A DNA stretch of 51,668 bases from Pseudomonas alkylphenolica (lineage in GTDB: Bacteria > Pseudomonadota > Gammaproteobacteria > Pseudomonadales > Pseudomonadaceae), in contig NZ_JADUCM010000035.1 of the NCBI RefSeq assembly GCF_016009175.1, positions 1-51,668 on the forward strand, written 5' to 3'. Position numbers and translations under genes: made by a program. The notes below the pieces were generated by a model. The model was not told the DNA's origin and did no database searches. It saw only the letters and a list, made by a program, of their open reading frames with translations. Shown piece by piece: positions 8,949-17,246 of the stretch. Numbering within the stretch: position 1 is the first letter of the stretch; each line of letters starts with the position of its first letter.

Positions 8949-9218
8949 TCAATCTTTCCTGATGGGCTCTTCGACCTTGTGCGCCTGGCCGTCGATGGTC
9001 TGCGCCTGGTTCAGCGGCGAAGTGGCCTGTGGTTGGGCCGTTTGCACCGGCGGCGGGGTTTGTTCGGCCGGCTTGGATTCTTCTTCGTTCATGGCCTTGC
9101 GAAAGCCCTTGATCGATTCGCCCAGATCGCTGCCGAAGTTTTTCAACTTCTTGGTACCGAACACCAGTACCACCACGACCAGCAGGACGATCCAGTGTTT
9201 CCAGTCAAAAATACCCAT
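8949..9218 (-). CDS. tatA: Sec-independent protein translocase subunit TatA
   Basis: An 89-residue protein with one N-terminal membrane helix (MGIFDWKHWIVLLVVVVLVF), the TKKLKNFGSDLGESIKGFRK amphipathic helix, and a Gln/Pro-rich tail. TatA oligomers form the passage for folded proteins. A GAGGGA ribosome binding site precedes the ATG. It lies 25 bases after hisE, the common order in pseudomonads. Confidence 0.97.
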   Translation of the reverse strand: MGIFDWKHWIVLLVVVVLVFGTKKLKNFGSDLGESIKGFRKAMNEEESKPAEQTPPPVQTAQPQATSPLNQAQTIDGQAHKVEEPIRKD

Positions 9219-9243
9219 GGTGCAATCCCTCGAAATAATTCAG

Positions 9244-9579
9244 TTAGGCCGACGGTTGACGCGCTGCTTTCTCGGCATGACCAGACAGGCCGAACCGGTG
9301 GTCCAGCTCATCGAGCACAGCCTGCGGATGCTGACCCAGCTGGGCGAGCATCACCAGGCTATGGAACCACAGATCGGCGGTTTCGTAGATTACATCGCTG
9401 TAATCGCCGCTGTTGGCTGCGTCCTTGGCTGCGATGATGGTTTCGATCGACTCTTCGCCGAGCTTTTCCAGAATCTTGTTCAGGCCCTTGTGATACAGAC
9501 TAGCTACATAGGAACTGTCAGGCTCGGCGCCTTTGCGCGCTTCCAGCACTTCGGCCAGGCGGGTCAGGGTGTCGCTCAT
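9244..9579 (-). CDS. hisE: Phosphoribosyl-ATP pyrophosphatase
   Basis: A 111-residue enzyme that hydrolyses phosphoribosyl-ATP to phosphoribosyl-AMP, the second step of histidine synthesis. It has the MazG-like helical motifs KILEKLGEESIETIIAAKD and DVIYETADLWFH, with the acidic residues that bind magnesium. I chose ATG 9579 (MSDTLTRL) for the family length; longer in-frame starts would run into hisI. It follows hisI after one base. The final product of the pathway is made with enzymes encoded elsewhere. Confidence 0.95.
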   Translation of the reverse strand: MSDTLTRLAEVLEARKGAEPDSSYVASLYHKGLNKILEKLGEESIETIIAAKDAANSGDYSDVIYETADLWFHSLVMLAQLGQHPQAVLDELDHRFGLSGHAEKAARQPSA

Positions 9580-9580
9580 G

Positions 9581-9973
9581 TCAGTGTCCTGCGTTGTAGA
9601 TGGTGTTGGGGTCTTTGAGGACCGGGTCGACAGTCTTCCACTCGGCGCTTTCATAGACGCGGTAGAAGCAGCTCTCGCGACCGGTATGGCAGGCGATATG
9701 GCCCAGTTGCTCGACCATCAGGATGATCACGTCGGCATCGCAGTCCAGGCGCATTTCGTGCAGTTTTTGCACGTGCCCGGATTCTTCGCCTTTACGCCAC
9801 AGTTTGCCACGCGAACGCGACCAGTAGATGGCCCGCTGCTCGGCGGCGGTCAGTGCCAGCGCTTCGCGGTTCATCCAGGCCATCATCAGCACGCGCCCGG
9901 TCTTGTGGTCCTGGGCAATGGCCGGTACCAGGCCATCGCTGTTCCAGTTGATCTCGTCCAGCCAGTCTTTCAT
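9581..9973 (-). CDS. hisI: Phosphoribosyl-AMP cyclohydrolase
   Basis: A 130-residue metalloenzyme that opens the adenine ring of phosphoribosyl-AMP, the third step of histidine synthesis. The motifs VLMMAWMNREAL, YWSRSRGKLWRKGEESGH and DCDADVI, and the conserved cysteines in HIACHTGRESCFYR, are all visible. ATG 9973 (MKDWLDEINW) has GGAG 6 bases upstream and gives the usual length; the in-frame extension to 10015 is not needed. It is the first gene of a hisI-hisE-tatA-tatB-tatC-rsmE-type run. Confidence 0.96.
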   Translation of the reverse strand: MKDWLDEINWNSDGLVPAIAQDHKTGRVLMMAWMNREALALTAAEQRAIYWSRSRGKLWRKGEESGHVQKLHEMRLDCDADVIILMVEQLGHIACHTGRESCFYRVYESAEWKTVDPVLKDPNTIYNAGH

Positions 9974-10047
9974 GCACAACTCCAAAACTCGTGGCCCGAT
10001 CCTCTGCCGACCCATGGCGCTAGTGTGCCAGCGCGCGGCGCTGCTGG

Positions 10048-11646
10048 CTATCGACGCACGATCAGGTAAAGGCCGGCGGCGAGCATCAGCCAGGCCGGCC
10101 AGGCGGCCGGAGCGCTAAGGCTGACAGCACCGGCGGCCAACGTCGCCCCGCCGCCCAGCAGGCCGGCGCCGAGCAGACGCAGGGCCCAGCCATCACGCTG
10201 CGGCTGGTTGGCAGGCGCTTCGGCGGGGTGGGTCATGCGCTCAAGCAGGTCACGGGTCATGCCAGCGAGGTGCGGAATCTGTTCAACCTGGCCGTGCAGG
10301 TTCTGCAGCAGGGTCTTGGGGCTGACCCGTTCACGCATCCAGCGCTCGAGGAACGGCTGGGCGGTGCTCCACAGATCGAGTTCAGGGTACAGCTGACGGC
10401 CCAGGCCTTCGATGTTGAGCAAGGTCTTTTGCAACAGCACCAGTTGCGGCTGGACTTCCATGTTGAAGCGCCGGGCGGTCTGGAACAGGCGCATCAGCAC
10501 CTGGCCAAAGGAGATGTCTTTCAACGGCTTTTCAAAGATAGGTTCGCACACCGTACGGATCGCCGCTTCGAACTCGTTGAGCTTGGTGTGTGCCGGTACC
10601 CAGCCAGAGTCGATGTGCAACTGGGCCACGCGGCGGTAGTCGCGCTTGAAGAAGGCGAACAGGTTGCGTGCCAGGTAGTCCTGGTCTTCAGGCGTCAGGC
10701 TGCCGACGATGCCGCAGTCGATCGCAATGTATTGCGGGCTCCACGGTTTGATCGTGCTGACGAAGATGTTGCCCGGGTGCATGTCGGCGTGAAAGAAGCT
10801 GTCACGAAATACCTGGGTGAAGAAGATCTCCACGCCGCGCTCGGCGAGCATTTTCATATCGGTACGCTGGTCGGCCAGGGTTGCAAGGTCGGTGACCTGG
10901 ATGCCATAGATGCGCTCCATCACCAGGACCTTGGGGCGGCACCAGTCCCAGTACACCTGGGGCACATACATCATTTCCGAGCCTTCGAAGTTGCGCTTGA
11001 GCTGGCTGGCATTGGCCGCCTCGCGCAACAGGTCGAGCTCGTCATAAATGGTCTTTTCGTAGTCGCTGACCACTTCCACCGGGTGCAGCAGGCGGGCGTC
11101 GGCAGACACCCGTTCAGCACCGCGGGCGATCAGGAACAGCCAGGCCAGGTCCTGGGCGATGATGGGCTTGAGGCCCGGGCGCACCACCTTGACCACCACT
11201 TCTTCGCCGCTTTTGAGCTTGGCCGCATGCACCTGGGCCACCGAGGCCGAAGCCAGTGGCTCGACATCAAAGCGGCTGAACACTTCGCTGATCTTCGCGC
11301 CCAGTTGCTCTTCGATCAGGGCCACGGCCTTTTGCGGGTCGAAGGGTGGTACCCGGTCTTGCAGCTTCATCAGTTCATCGGCGATGTCTTCGGGCAGCAG
11401 ATCGCGACGCGTTGACAGGAGCTGGCCAAACTTGATGAAAATCGGCCCGAGGTCCTGCAAGGCGAGGCGCAGGCGCGCTCCACGGCTGAGATCCAGGGGC
11501 TTGCGGGGCAGCCAGCGCCAGGGCATCACGTGCCGCAGGGCCATCAGCCACCACGGGAGCGGCAGGTCAAACAGCAGGTCATCGAGGCGGTAGCGAATGA
11601 CTACGCGCTGGATGCGCAACAGACGGCGGACGGCAAGCAGCTTCAT
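10048..11646 (-). CDS. ubiB: Ubiquinone biosynthesis kinase-like protein UbiB
   Basis: A 532-residue member of the ABC1/ADCK/UbiB atypical kinase family, needed for aerobic ubiquinone synthesis. It shows the KxGQ-type signature (FIKFGQLLSTRRDLLP), the Ala-rich nucleotide loop (LASASVAQVHAAKLK), the catalytic HADMHPGNIFV and AIDCGIVGSL. Two C-terminal hydrophobic segments (about 488-530) would anchor it to the inner membrane. It overlaps ubiJ by 4 bases. Its biochemical role is thought to be ATPase-dependent extraction of lipid precursors rather than protein phosphorylation. Confidence 0.96.
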   Translation of the reverse strand: MKLLAVRRLLRIQRVVIRYRLDDLLFDLPLPWWLMALRHVMPWRWLPRKPLDLSRGARLRLALQDLGPIFIKFGQLLSTRRDLLPEDIADELMKLQDRVPPFDPQKAVALIEEQLGAKISEVFSRFDVEPLASASVAQVHAAKLKSGEEVVVKVVRPGLKPIIAQDLAWLFLIARGAERVSADARLLHPVEVVSDYEKTIYDELDLLREAANASQLKRNFEGSEMMYVPQVYWDWCRPKVLVMERIYGIQVTDLATLADQRTDMKMLAERGVEIFFTQVFRDSFFHADMHPGNIFVSTIKPWSPQYIAIDCGIVGSLTPEDQDYLARNLFAFFKRDYRRVAQLHIDSGWVPAHTKLNEFEAAIRTVCEPIFEKPLKDISFGQVLMRLFQTARRFNMEVQPQLVLLQKTLLNIEGLGRQLYPELDLWSTAQPFLERWMRERVSPKTLLQNLHGQVEQIPHLAGMTRDLLERMTHPAEAPANQPQRDGWALRLLGAGLLGGGATLAAGAVSLSAPAAWPAWLMLAAGLYLIVRR

Positions 11647-12266
11647 GCGTTATCGCTGGTATCAAGGGATCGGGCAAGGCGCTCAATGCGCGCCTCAAGG
11701 CGTTCGATGTCGACTTTGAGGGTGTCGAGCTCACTGAAGCGGGCTTCGGCTTCGCGTTGGCCAACCAGGGTGCGGGCTTCTTCGGCCAGGTACTCGGAGA
11801 GATTCTGGTTAAGTGCGGCAAAGCCCTGGCGGGTCCAGTTGGCGCGGCTGCGCAGGTGGCCACTGAGCAACTGGGTAGCCACAGGGCCAAGCCAGCGCGA
11901 GACTTCGTATTCCCAGTCCAGCTCCAGGTCCTGCAGCACCTTGACCAGGTCGAGCAGTACCGCGCTGTCGCCTTCGAGCTCGACGTGCGGGCTGTGCAGC
12001 ACGGCCGTCTTGTCCTGGCTCAGGGCCAGGCGCACCAGGCTGCTGGCCGGGGCGCGCAGGGTGCAGTCGGCATCATTGGCCCAGTGGCTGGCGAGCATCA
12101 GGCCCTCGTCGCTGGGCAAAATGTACAGCTGCAGCGCCGGCTGACGGCAATCGATGGCAATGACCTTGCCATCGAGGGGGCGCAATCGCGGCAATGCCGT
12201 GCTGTCCAGGCGCAGAACACGGTTCAGGCCGTGTTCGACACTGGCAAGAAGGCCGGCCAGGAGCAT
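11643..12266 (-). CDS. ubiJ: Ubiquinone biosynthesis accessory factor UbiJ
   Basis: A 207-residue protein with an N-terminal SCP2 sterol-carrier-like domain (about 15-115) and a C-terminal coiled coil (about 150-205, with the LDTLKVDIERLEARIERLA heptads). UbiJ works with UbiK to assemble the soluble Ubi complex that hydroxylates and methylates ubiquinone precursors. Its start shares one base with the ubiE stop and its end overlaps ubiB by 4 bases, giving a tightly coupled ubiE-ubiJ-ubiB operon. Confidence 0.93.
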   Translation of the reverse strand: MLLAGLLASVEHGLNRVLRLDSTALPRLRPLDGKVIAIDCRQPALQLYILPSDEGLMLASHWANDADCTLRAPASSLVRLALSQDKTAVLHSPHVELEGDSAVLLDLVKVLQDLELDWEYEVSRWLGPVATQLLSGHLRSRANWTRQGFAALNQNLSEYLAEEARTLVGQREAEARFSELDTLKVDIERLEARIERLARSLDTSDNA

Positions 12267-13036
12267 CAGGGCTTGATGCCCCGGTGCAGGGCAACGATAC
12301 CGCTGGTCATGTTGTGGTAGGTCACGCGATCAAAGCCGGCCTCGACCATCATCGACTTCAGGGTTTCCTGGTCGGGGTGCATGCGGATCGACTCGGCGAG
12401 GTAACGGTAGCTTTCCGAGTCGTTGGTGATCAGCTTGCCGGCCAGTGGCATGAAGGCAAACGAGTACGCGTCGTAGACCTTGGACATCAGCTTGTTGGTT
12501 GGCTTGGAGAACTCCAGCACCAGCAGACGGCCACCGGGCTTGAGTACGCGCAGCATCGAGCGGATGGCGTCTTCCTTGTGGGTGACGTTGCGCAGGCCGA
12601 AGGCGATCGTCACGCAATCGAAGTGGTTGTCCGGGAACGGCAGCTTTTCAGCGTCGGCCTGGACGAACTCGATGTTGCCGGCCACACCGCGGTCGAGCAG
12701 GCGGTCACGACCGACCTTGAGCATCGACGCGTTGATGTCGGCCAGTACTACCTGGCCGGTCGGGCCGACCAGTTGCGAGAACTTGGCGGCCAGGTCACCG
12801 GTGCCGCCGGCGATATCCAGTACGCGGTTGCCGCTGCGCACACCGGAGAGTTCGATGGTGAAGCGCTTCCACAAGCGGTGCATGCCAGCGGACAGTACGT
12901 CGTTCATCAAATCGTATTTGGCGGCTACCGAATGGAAAACCTCAGCGACTTTCTCTGCTTTCTGGCTTTCCGGTACGTTTTGGTAGCCGAAATGGGTGGT
13001 GGGTTCGGCGTGGTCGCCTTTGCGCTGGTCGTTCAT
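12266..13036 (-). CDS. ubiE: Ubiquinone/menaquinone C-methyltransferase UbiE
   Basis: A 256-residue class I S-adenosylmethionine-dependent methyltransferase that adds the C-methyl group to the ubiquinone (and demethylmenaquinone) ring. The SAM-binding motif VLDIAGGTGDLA and the family signatures YDLMNDVLSAGMHRLWK and VTIAFGLRNVTHK are present. It is the first gene of ubiE-ubiJ-ubiB and is divergent from the PHA-associated gene at 13162, with a 125-base shared upstream region. Confidence 0.97.
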   Translation of the reverse strand: MNDQRKGDHAEPTTHFGYQNVPESQKAEKVAEVFHSVAAKYDLMNDVLSAGMHRLWKRFTIELSGVRSGNRVLDIAGGTGDLAAKFSQLVGPTGQVVLADINASMLKVGRDRLLDRGVAGNIEFVQADAEKLPFPDNHFDCVTIAFGLRNVTHKEDAIRSMLRVLKPGGRLLVLEFSKPTNKLMSKVYDAYSFAFMPLAGKLITNDSESYRYLAESIRMHPDQETLKSMMVEAGFDRVTYHNMTSGIVALHRGIKP

Positions 13037-13161
13037 ATCGCTTCACCGAAAAAAATTACTGGCCATTCTAGGGCGTACGGTCGGATTTGTCTTGGCGGGG
13101 TGTGTCGCAGGTCGGGGTGCGGGCATAATAGAAGTATGCCTTTGAACCCAGGATTGAATGA
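13037..13161. promoter_or_regulatory. Divergent promoter region (ubiE / PHA-associated gene)
   Basis: This 125-base gap must hold promoters for both directions. A -10-like CATAAT lies at 13124-13129, about 33 bases before the rightward gene, but I do not see a good -35 hexamer at the right distance. The rightward gene has AGGAT at 13150-13154 as its ribosome binding site. Confidence 0.35.
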
Positions 13162-13437
13162 ATGACCCAGATCAGCGTTGAGCGCAAACACAGCCTGGGC
13201 CGCGAAGCGGCTCGGGAAAAGGCCCAAACCCTGGTCGACAAGCTGGCCCGCGAGTACGACCTCAGCGCCCGCTGGAATGGCGACCGGGTCGAGGTCAAGC
13301 GCAGCGGTGCCACGGGCAGTGTGCAGATCGGTGAAGACACCATCAGGGTCGAGCTGAAACTGGGCATGATGCTGTCGATGATGAGCACAACCATCAAGAG
13401 CGAGATCGAGCGGGCGCTGGACAAAGCGCTGGCTTGA
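13162..13437 (+). CDS. Polyhydroxyalkanoic acid system family protein
   Basis: A 91-residue soluble protein that looks like the small PHA-granule-region family found beside phasin genes. It has no signal peptide. It shows an N-terminal basic helix (KHSLGREAAREKAQTLVDKL), a short beta region (VEVKRSGATGSVQIGEDTIRVELKL), and a C-terminal amphipathic helix. Its biochemical role is not established. It lies 112 bases upstream of phaI on the same strand and may be co-regulated with the PHA genes. The start is supported by AGGAT 7 bases upstream. Confidence 0.75.
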   Translation: MTQISVERKHSLGREAAREKAQTLVDKLAREYDLSARWNGDRVEVKRSGATGSVQIGEDTIRVELKLGMMLSMMSTTIKSEIERALDKALA

Positions 13438-13454
13438 ATCCGGCTTCTGCAGCT

Positions 13455-13483
13455 TAGGGTGAGGATTCTAATTTTTCACCCTA
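13455..13483. promoter_or_regulatory. Candidate PhaD operator upstream of phaI
   Basis: A perfect 8-base inverted repeat, TAGGGTGA at 13455-13462 and TCACCCTA at 13476-13483, flanks a 13-base AT-rich spacer, making a 29-base palindrome. It lies 67-95 bases before the phaI start. PhaD, a TetR-type regulator encoded nearby, is known in P. putida to act at the phaI and phaC1 promoters through palindromic sites, so this is the natural candidate. It could instead be a hairpin at the end of the upstream gene, but no T-run follows. Confidence 0.55.
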
Positions 13484-13549
13484 CCTTATGCTCAAGCCCA
13501 GTTTCCATGGGCAGTTCCTCCATATCTATTCGAGCGTGAGGTGCAGAGC

Positions 13550-13969
13550 ATGGTTAAAGTGACCCTGAAGAAAAAAGACGACGACCAGCACACGCTGGGC
13601 GAAGTGCGCGGCTACGCGCGCAAGATCTGGCTGGCAGGCCTCGGGGCTTATGCCCGGGTTGGCCAGGAAGGTGCCGACTACCTGAAAGAGCTGGTCAAAG
13701 CTGGCGAAACCGTCGAGAAACGTGGCAAGAAACGTATCGACAAAGAACTTGATGCTGCCAATAGCCAGATCGATTCGGTCAAGGGCGAGATCACCAGCGT
13801 CAAGGGCAAGGTCGAAGTGCAACTCGACAAAATCGAAAAGGCTTTCGACACACGGGTCGCCAGCGCCTTGAATCGCATCGGCATTCCGTCTAAACATGAC
13901 GTGGAGGCACTCTCTGCCAAGCTCGAAGAGCTGACGGCATTGCTCGAACGTGTCGCGCGCAAACAATAA
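13550..13969 (+). CDS. phaI: Phasin PhaI
   Basis: A 139-residue PHA granule-associated protein. The phasin domain includes the GYARKIWLAGLGAYARVGQE helix also seen in PhaF, followed by a long coiled coil (about 55-139). Phasins coat medium-chain PHA granules and affect their number and size. I chose ATG 13550 (MVKVTLKKK) because GAGG lies 9 bases upstream; the extended in-frame GTG at 13541 is less likely. It is followed by phaF after 10 bases. Confidence 0.95.
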   Translation: MVKVTLKKKDDDQHTLGEVRGYARKIWLAGLGAYARVGQEGADYLKELVKAGETVEKRGKKRIDKELDAANSQIDSVKGEITSVKGKVEVQLDKIEKAFDTRVASALNRIGIPSKHDVEALSAKLEELTALLERVARKQ

Positions 13970-13979
13970 GGAGAGCAGG

Positions 13980-14747
13980 ATGGCTGGCAAGAAGAATAGC
14001 GAGAAAGAAGGCAGCTCCTGGGTCGGGGGGATCGAGAAATATTCCCGCAAGATCTGGCTGGCTGGTTTGGGTATCTACTCCAAGATCGACCAGGACGGCA
14101 ACAAGCTGTTCGAGTCCTTGGTCAAGGATGGCGAGAAGGCAGAGAAGCAGGCCAAGGATTCGGTAGATTCCGCCAAGGCTTCGGCCAAGTCGGCCACCTC
14201 GCGAGTAGGCGATGTGAAGGACCGTGCACTGGGCAAATGGAGCGAGCTCGAAGAGGCTTTCGACAAGCGCCTGAACAGCGCCATCTCGCGTCTGGGCGTC
14301 CCTAGCCGTAATGAAGTCAAGGCACTGCACCAGCAGGTCGACACCTTGACCAAGCAGATCGAGAAACTGACCGGGGCATCGGTCAAGCCGGTTGCCAGCA
14401 AACCGGCAGCCAGCAAGGCGGCGGCCAAGCCATTGGCCAAGGCTGCGCCGAAAGCTGCTGCCAAGCCTGCGGCGAAAACTGCAGCGGCCAAGCCTGCAGC
14501 CAAGCCTGCAGCGGCAAAAACGGTGGCGGCCAAGCCTGCAGCCAAACCTGCAGTCAAGGCAGCAGCCAAACCTGCAGCGGCGAAAAAGCCGGCAGTGAAG
14601 AAAGCCCCGGCCAAGCCTGCAGCCAAGCCCGCAGCACCTGCGGCCAGTGCAGCACCGGCACCGAGTGCAGCGCCAGCAGCAACCGCAACCGTAGCACCGG
14701 CAACGCCGACGCCATCGGCACCGCTGAACGCGATCAGCCAGTCCTGA
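13980..14747 (+). CDS. phaF: Phasin and granule-segregation protein PhaF
   Basis: A 255-residue two-part protein. Residues about 1-130 form the phasin domain and coiled coil (YSRKIWLAGLGIYSKI). Residues about 134-255 are a histone H1-like tail of repeated AAKPA units that binds DNA without strong sequence preference. PhaF links PHA granules to the nucleoid so that they are shared between daughter cells. ATG 13980 has AAGGAG just upstream; the in-frame GTG at 13950 would overlap phaI. The tail is built from near-identical codon repeats, so its length is expected to vary between strains. Confidence 0.96.
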   Translation: MAGKKNSEKEGSSWVGGIEKYSRKIWLAGLGIYSKIDQDGNKLFESLVKDGEKAEKQAKDSVDSAKASAKSATSRVGDVKDRALGKWSELEEAFDKRLNSAISRLGVPSRNEVKALHQQVDTLTKQIEKLTGASVKPVASKPAASKAAAKPLAKAAPKAAAKPAAKTAAAKPAAKPAAAKTVAAKPAAKPAVKAAAKPAAAKKPAVKKAPAKPAAKPAAPAASAAPAPSAAPAATATVAPATPTPSAPLNAISQS

Positions 14748-14768
14748 TTCCAGGCGGTTGTCTGCAAA

Positions 14769-14794
14769 CGCCCGGCCTCAGTGCCGGGCGTTTT
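14769..14794. terminator. Terminator between convergent phaF and phaD
   Basis: A perfect 8-base-pair GC stem, CGCCCGGC at 14769-14776 and GCCGGGCG at 14783-14790, with a 6-base loop, is followed by TTTT on the plus strand. It ends the phaIF transcript about 20 bases after phaF. Flanking AAA/TTT bases extend the symmetry, so it may also act weakly on the opposite phaC1ZC2D transcript. Confidence 0.85.
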
Positions 14795-14819
14795 CATTTG
14801 CAGCCCGGGGCTGCCGACA

Positions 14820-15434
14820 TCAGCCGCTCAGGTACCTCAGCGCGATCTGCTCGGCGGCATGCCGGGAGCCCGCTTCCAGATGCGGTGCCACCAGCATCAT
14901 GACCTGATACACCACCACCCCGACTTCGCCCTCGCGCGCCAATACCCGCTGATAATCCAGCGAGAACAGCAACGTCAGGGTGATCTGCTCCACCAGTTGC
15001 CCCAGAGCCCGGGTGTCGCTGACCACCTGGCCCTGGGCCTTGAGGCTGGCGAGCAAGGCGGCCAGGGTGCGCTTGAGGGCGTTGAGCAAGTTGCGCATGC
15101 CCCGGGCCAGCTTGGGTAAACGCCCGGTGAGGTTCGACAGGTCCTGGAAGAGGAAGCGGTATTGGGCCATGCGCTCGACGATCAGGTGCAGGAACAGCCA
15201 GTAGTCCTCGGCATCCAGGCGCACCTCCAGAGGTGGGTCGAGCAGGGGCGTCAGTTCCTCTTCGAAGCGTTCGAACAGGCCGAGCACCAACGGCTCCTTG
15301 CCGTGGAAGTGGTAGTAGAGGTTGCCCGGGCTGATCCCCATTTCATTGGCAATCTCCAGGGTCGAGACATTGGGTTCGCCCTGCTGGTTGAACAGCTGCA
15401 GGGCACACTCAAGAATACGGTCGCGGGTTTTCAT
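14820..15434 (-). CDS. phaD: TetR-type regulator of PHA genes, PhaD
   Basis: A 204-residue regulator. The N-terminal helix-turn-helix (about 5-55: ILECALQLFNQQG, STLEIANEMGISPGNLYYHF) is typical of TetR proteins and the rest is a helical ligand-binding domain. In P. putida PhaD activates the phaC1 and phaI promoters and is thought to respond to a CoA intermediate. It is the last gene of the phaC1-phaZ-phaC2-phaD run, 13 bases after phaC2. Confidence 0.94.
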   Translation of the reverse strand: MKTRDRILECALQLFNQQGEPNVSTLEIANEMGISPGNLYYHFHGKEPLVLGLFERFEEELTPLLDPPLEVRLDAEDYWLFLHLIVERMAQYRFLFQDLSNLTGRLPKLARGMRNLLNALKRTLAALLASLKAQGQVVSDTRALGQLVEQITLTLLFSLDYQRVLAREGEVGVVVYQVMMLVAPHLEAGSRHAAEQIALRYLSG

Positions 15435-15447
15435 CCGTTCTACTTGT

Positions 15448-17130
15448 TCAGCGCGCCAGGACGTAAGTGCCGGGTGCGGGGTCCATGGGAGGGTAATTCT
15501 GGTTGCCCAGGGTCATCAGGGTTTCACGCTGCTCACCGGAGCGTACCTGAATCCATTCCAGCCACTGCGGCCACCAACTGCCTTCCACCTGTTTGGCGTC
15601 ATAGAACCAGGCCCGCGGATCGCTGCTCAGGCGCGGGTTGTCGACATAGTGCGCCTTGGGATTGCCGGGTGGGTTGAGGATGCTTTGCACGTGGCCGCTG
15701 TTGGCCAGGATGAAACGTTTGTCGCCGCCCAGCAGCAAGGTCGAACGGTACACCGCATCCCAGGGTGTGATGTGGTCGTTGCTGCCGGCAACACTGAAAC
15801 TGTCGACGTTGACCTTCTGCAGGTCGATCGGCGTACCGCAGACTTCGAGCCCGGCAGCATGGGCCAGCGGATTGTGTTTGAAGAAGTCCAGCAGATCGCC
15901 GTGCAGGGCCGCCGGCAGGCGGGTGTTGTCGTTGTTCCAGTAAAGGATGTCGAATGCCGGCGGTGCCTTGCCCAGCAGGTAGTTGTTGACGAAGTAGTTC
16001 CAGATCAGGTCGTTGGGGCGCATCCAGGCGAAGACCTTGGCGATCTCTTTGCCGTCGAGCACGCCTTGCTGGTAGGAACGGCGCTTGGCAGCTTCCAGGG
16101 TCTGCTCATCGGCGAACAGGCTGGCGGGGCTGTCGATCTCACTGTCGAGCAGACTGACCAGGTAAGTGGCGCTGCCGACCCTGCGCAGTTGCCGCTTGGC
16201 CTGTAAATGGCCTTGCAGCGCGGCCATGGTCAGGCCGCCGGCACACGCGCCCATCAGGTTGACTTCGCGACTGCCGGTTATCGCCCGGCAGACATTCATG
16301 GCTTCTTCGAGCGCTTCGACATAGCTCGTCAGGCCCCACTCGCGATGACGCGGGTCGGGATTGCGCCAGCTGACCATGAACGTCTGCAGGCCGCTCTTGA
16401 GCATATACTGGACGAAGCTGTTGCTCGGGCTCAGGTCGAAAATATAGAACTTGTTGATCTGTGGCGGCACCACCAGCATGGGCCGGGCGTACTGCTTTTC
16501 GCTCATCGGCTTGTACTGGATCAGCTCCAGCAGTTCGTTGCGAAACACTACCGAGCCTGGTGTGGTCGCCAGGTTGCGACCCACTTCGAACGCTTGCGGG
16601 TTGACCTGACGTGGCAAGCCGTCGTTATGGCGCAGGTCATCAAGCAAGTGGCTGGCGCCGCGCACCAGGCTCAATCCGCCGGAGTTGAACAGCTCCTTGA
16701 CGGCGGCAGGGTTGAGCAAGGAATTGCTTGGCGCCATGGCATCGTTGAGCAAAGCGAAGAGAAAATGCGCCCGTGCCCGGTCATCGGCATCCAGCTGGCT
16801 TTCATCGATCCACTGGCGGGTCTGTTTCTGCCAGGCCAGATACGCTTGCAAGCCGCGACTATAGAAGGGGTTGAGGCTCCAGGCCGGATCCTTGAAGCGA
16901 TTGTCCCGAGGGTGTGGCTGGTGGGGCGTATCGCCGAGTAGCACGCGTCCCAGCTGATTGCCCAGCGAGAGCATGTGCTTGGCCGTGTGCAGCGGGTGGC
17001 GAAGGCTGTGGCGGCTGACATTGCGCAATGTGGACAGCAGGTCGCGGCCGCGCAGGCCAGTGATTGCACTCTGCACGTTCATGTAGGAGGCGGGGACCGG
17101 TAGCGACCCCTTCGCGGGCTTGTCTTTCAT
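15448..17130 (-). CDS. phaC2: Class II poly(3-hydroxyalkanoate) polymerase PhaC2
   Basis: A 560-residue class II polymerase that joins 3-hydroxyacyl-CoA units of about C6-C14 into medium-chain PHA on the granule surface. The lipase-like box GACAGG places the catalytic cysteine at residue 296. The conserved DLIWNYFVNNYLLG segment and the C-terminal SGHVQSILNPPGNPK with the catalytic histidine are present. I chose ATG 17130 (MKDKPAKGS) for its GGAG site and usual length. PhaC2 and PhaC1 in this window share architecture and probably arose by duplication. Confidence 0.96.
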   Translation of the reverse strand: MKDKPAKGSLPVPASYMNVQSAITGLRGRDLLSTLRNVSRHSLRHPLHTAKHMLSLGNQLGRVLLGDTPHQPHPRDNRFKDPAWSLNPFYSRGLQAYLAWQKQTRQWIDESQLDADDRARAHFLFALLNDAMAPSNSLLNPAAVKELFNSGGLSLVRGASHLLDDLRHNDGLPRQVNPQAFEVGRNLATTPGSVVFRNELLELIQYKPMSEKQYARPMLVVPPQINKFYIFDLSPSNSFVQYMLKSGLQTFMVSWRNPDPRHREWGLTSYVEALEEAMNVCRAITGSREVNLMGACAGGLTMAALQGHLQAKRQLRRVGSATYLVSLLDSEIDSPASLFADEQTLEAAKRRSYQQGVLDGKEIAKVFAWMRPNDLIWNYFVNNYLLGKAPPAFDILYWNNDNTRLPAALHGDLLDFFKHNPLAHAAGLEVCGTPIDLQKVNVDSFSVAGSNDHITPWDAVYRSTLLLGGDKRFILANSGHVQSILNPPGNPKAHYVDNPRLSSDPRAWFYDAKQVEGSWWPQWLEWIQVRSGEQRETLMTLGNQNYPPMDPAPGTYVLAR

Positions 17131-17246
17131 CAGGCAACACTCCGTCGTCAGGCCATCAACAAACAATTCAATGCAAGAGCGACACCAACCTCGTGCCGCC
17201 GGTCAAGCTACAAGGCATCCTGCCTCACGCGTGATCGCGTTTCATC

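Noticed and set aside
14380..14740. Repeats in phaF considered as a possible CRISPR or tandem-repeat array
   Set aside because: The repeats are in-frame AAKPA codons of a known histone-like tail, with no spacers.
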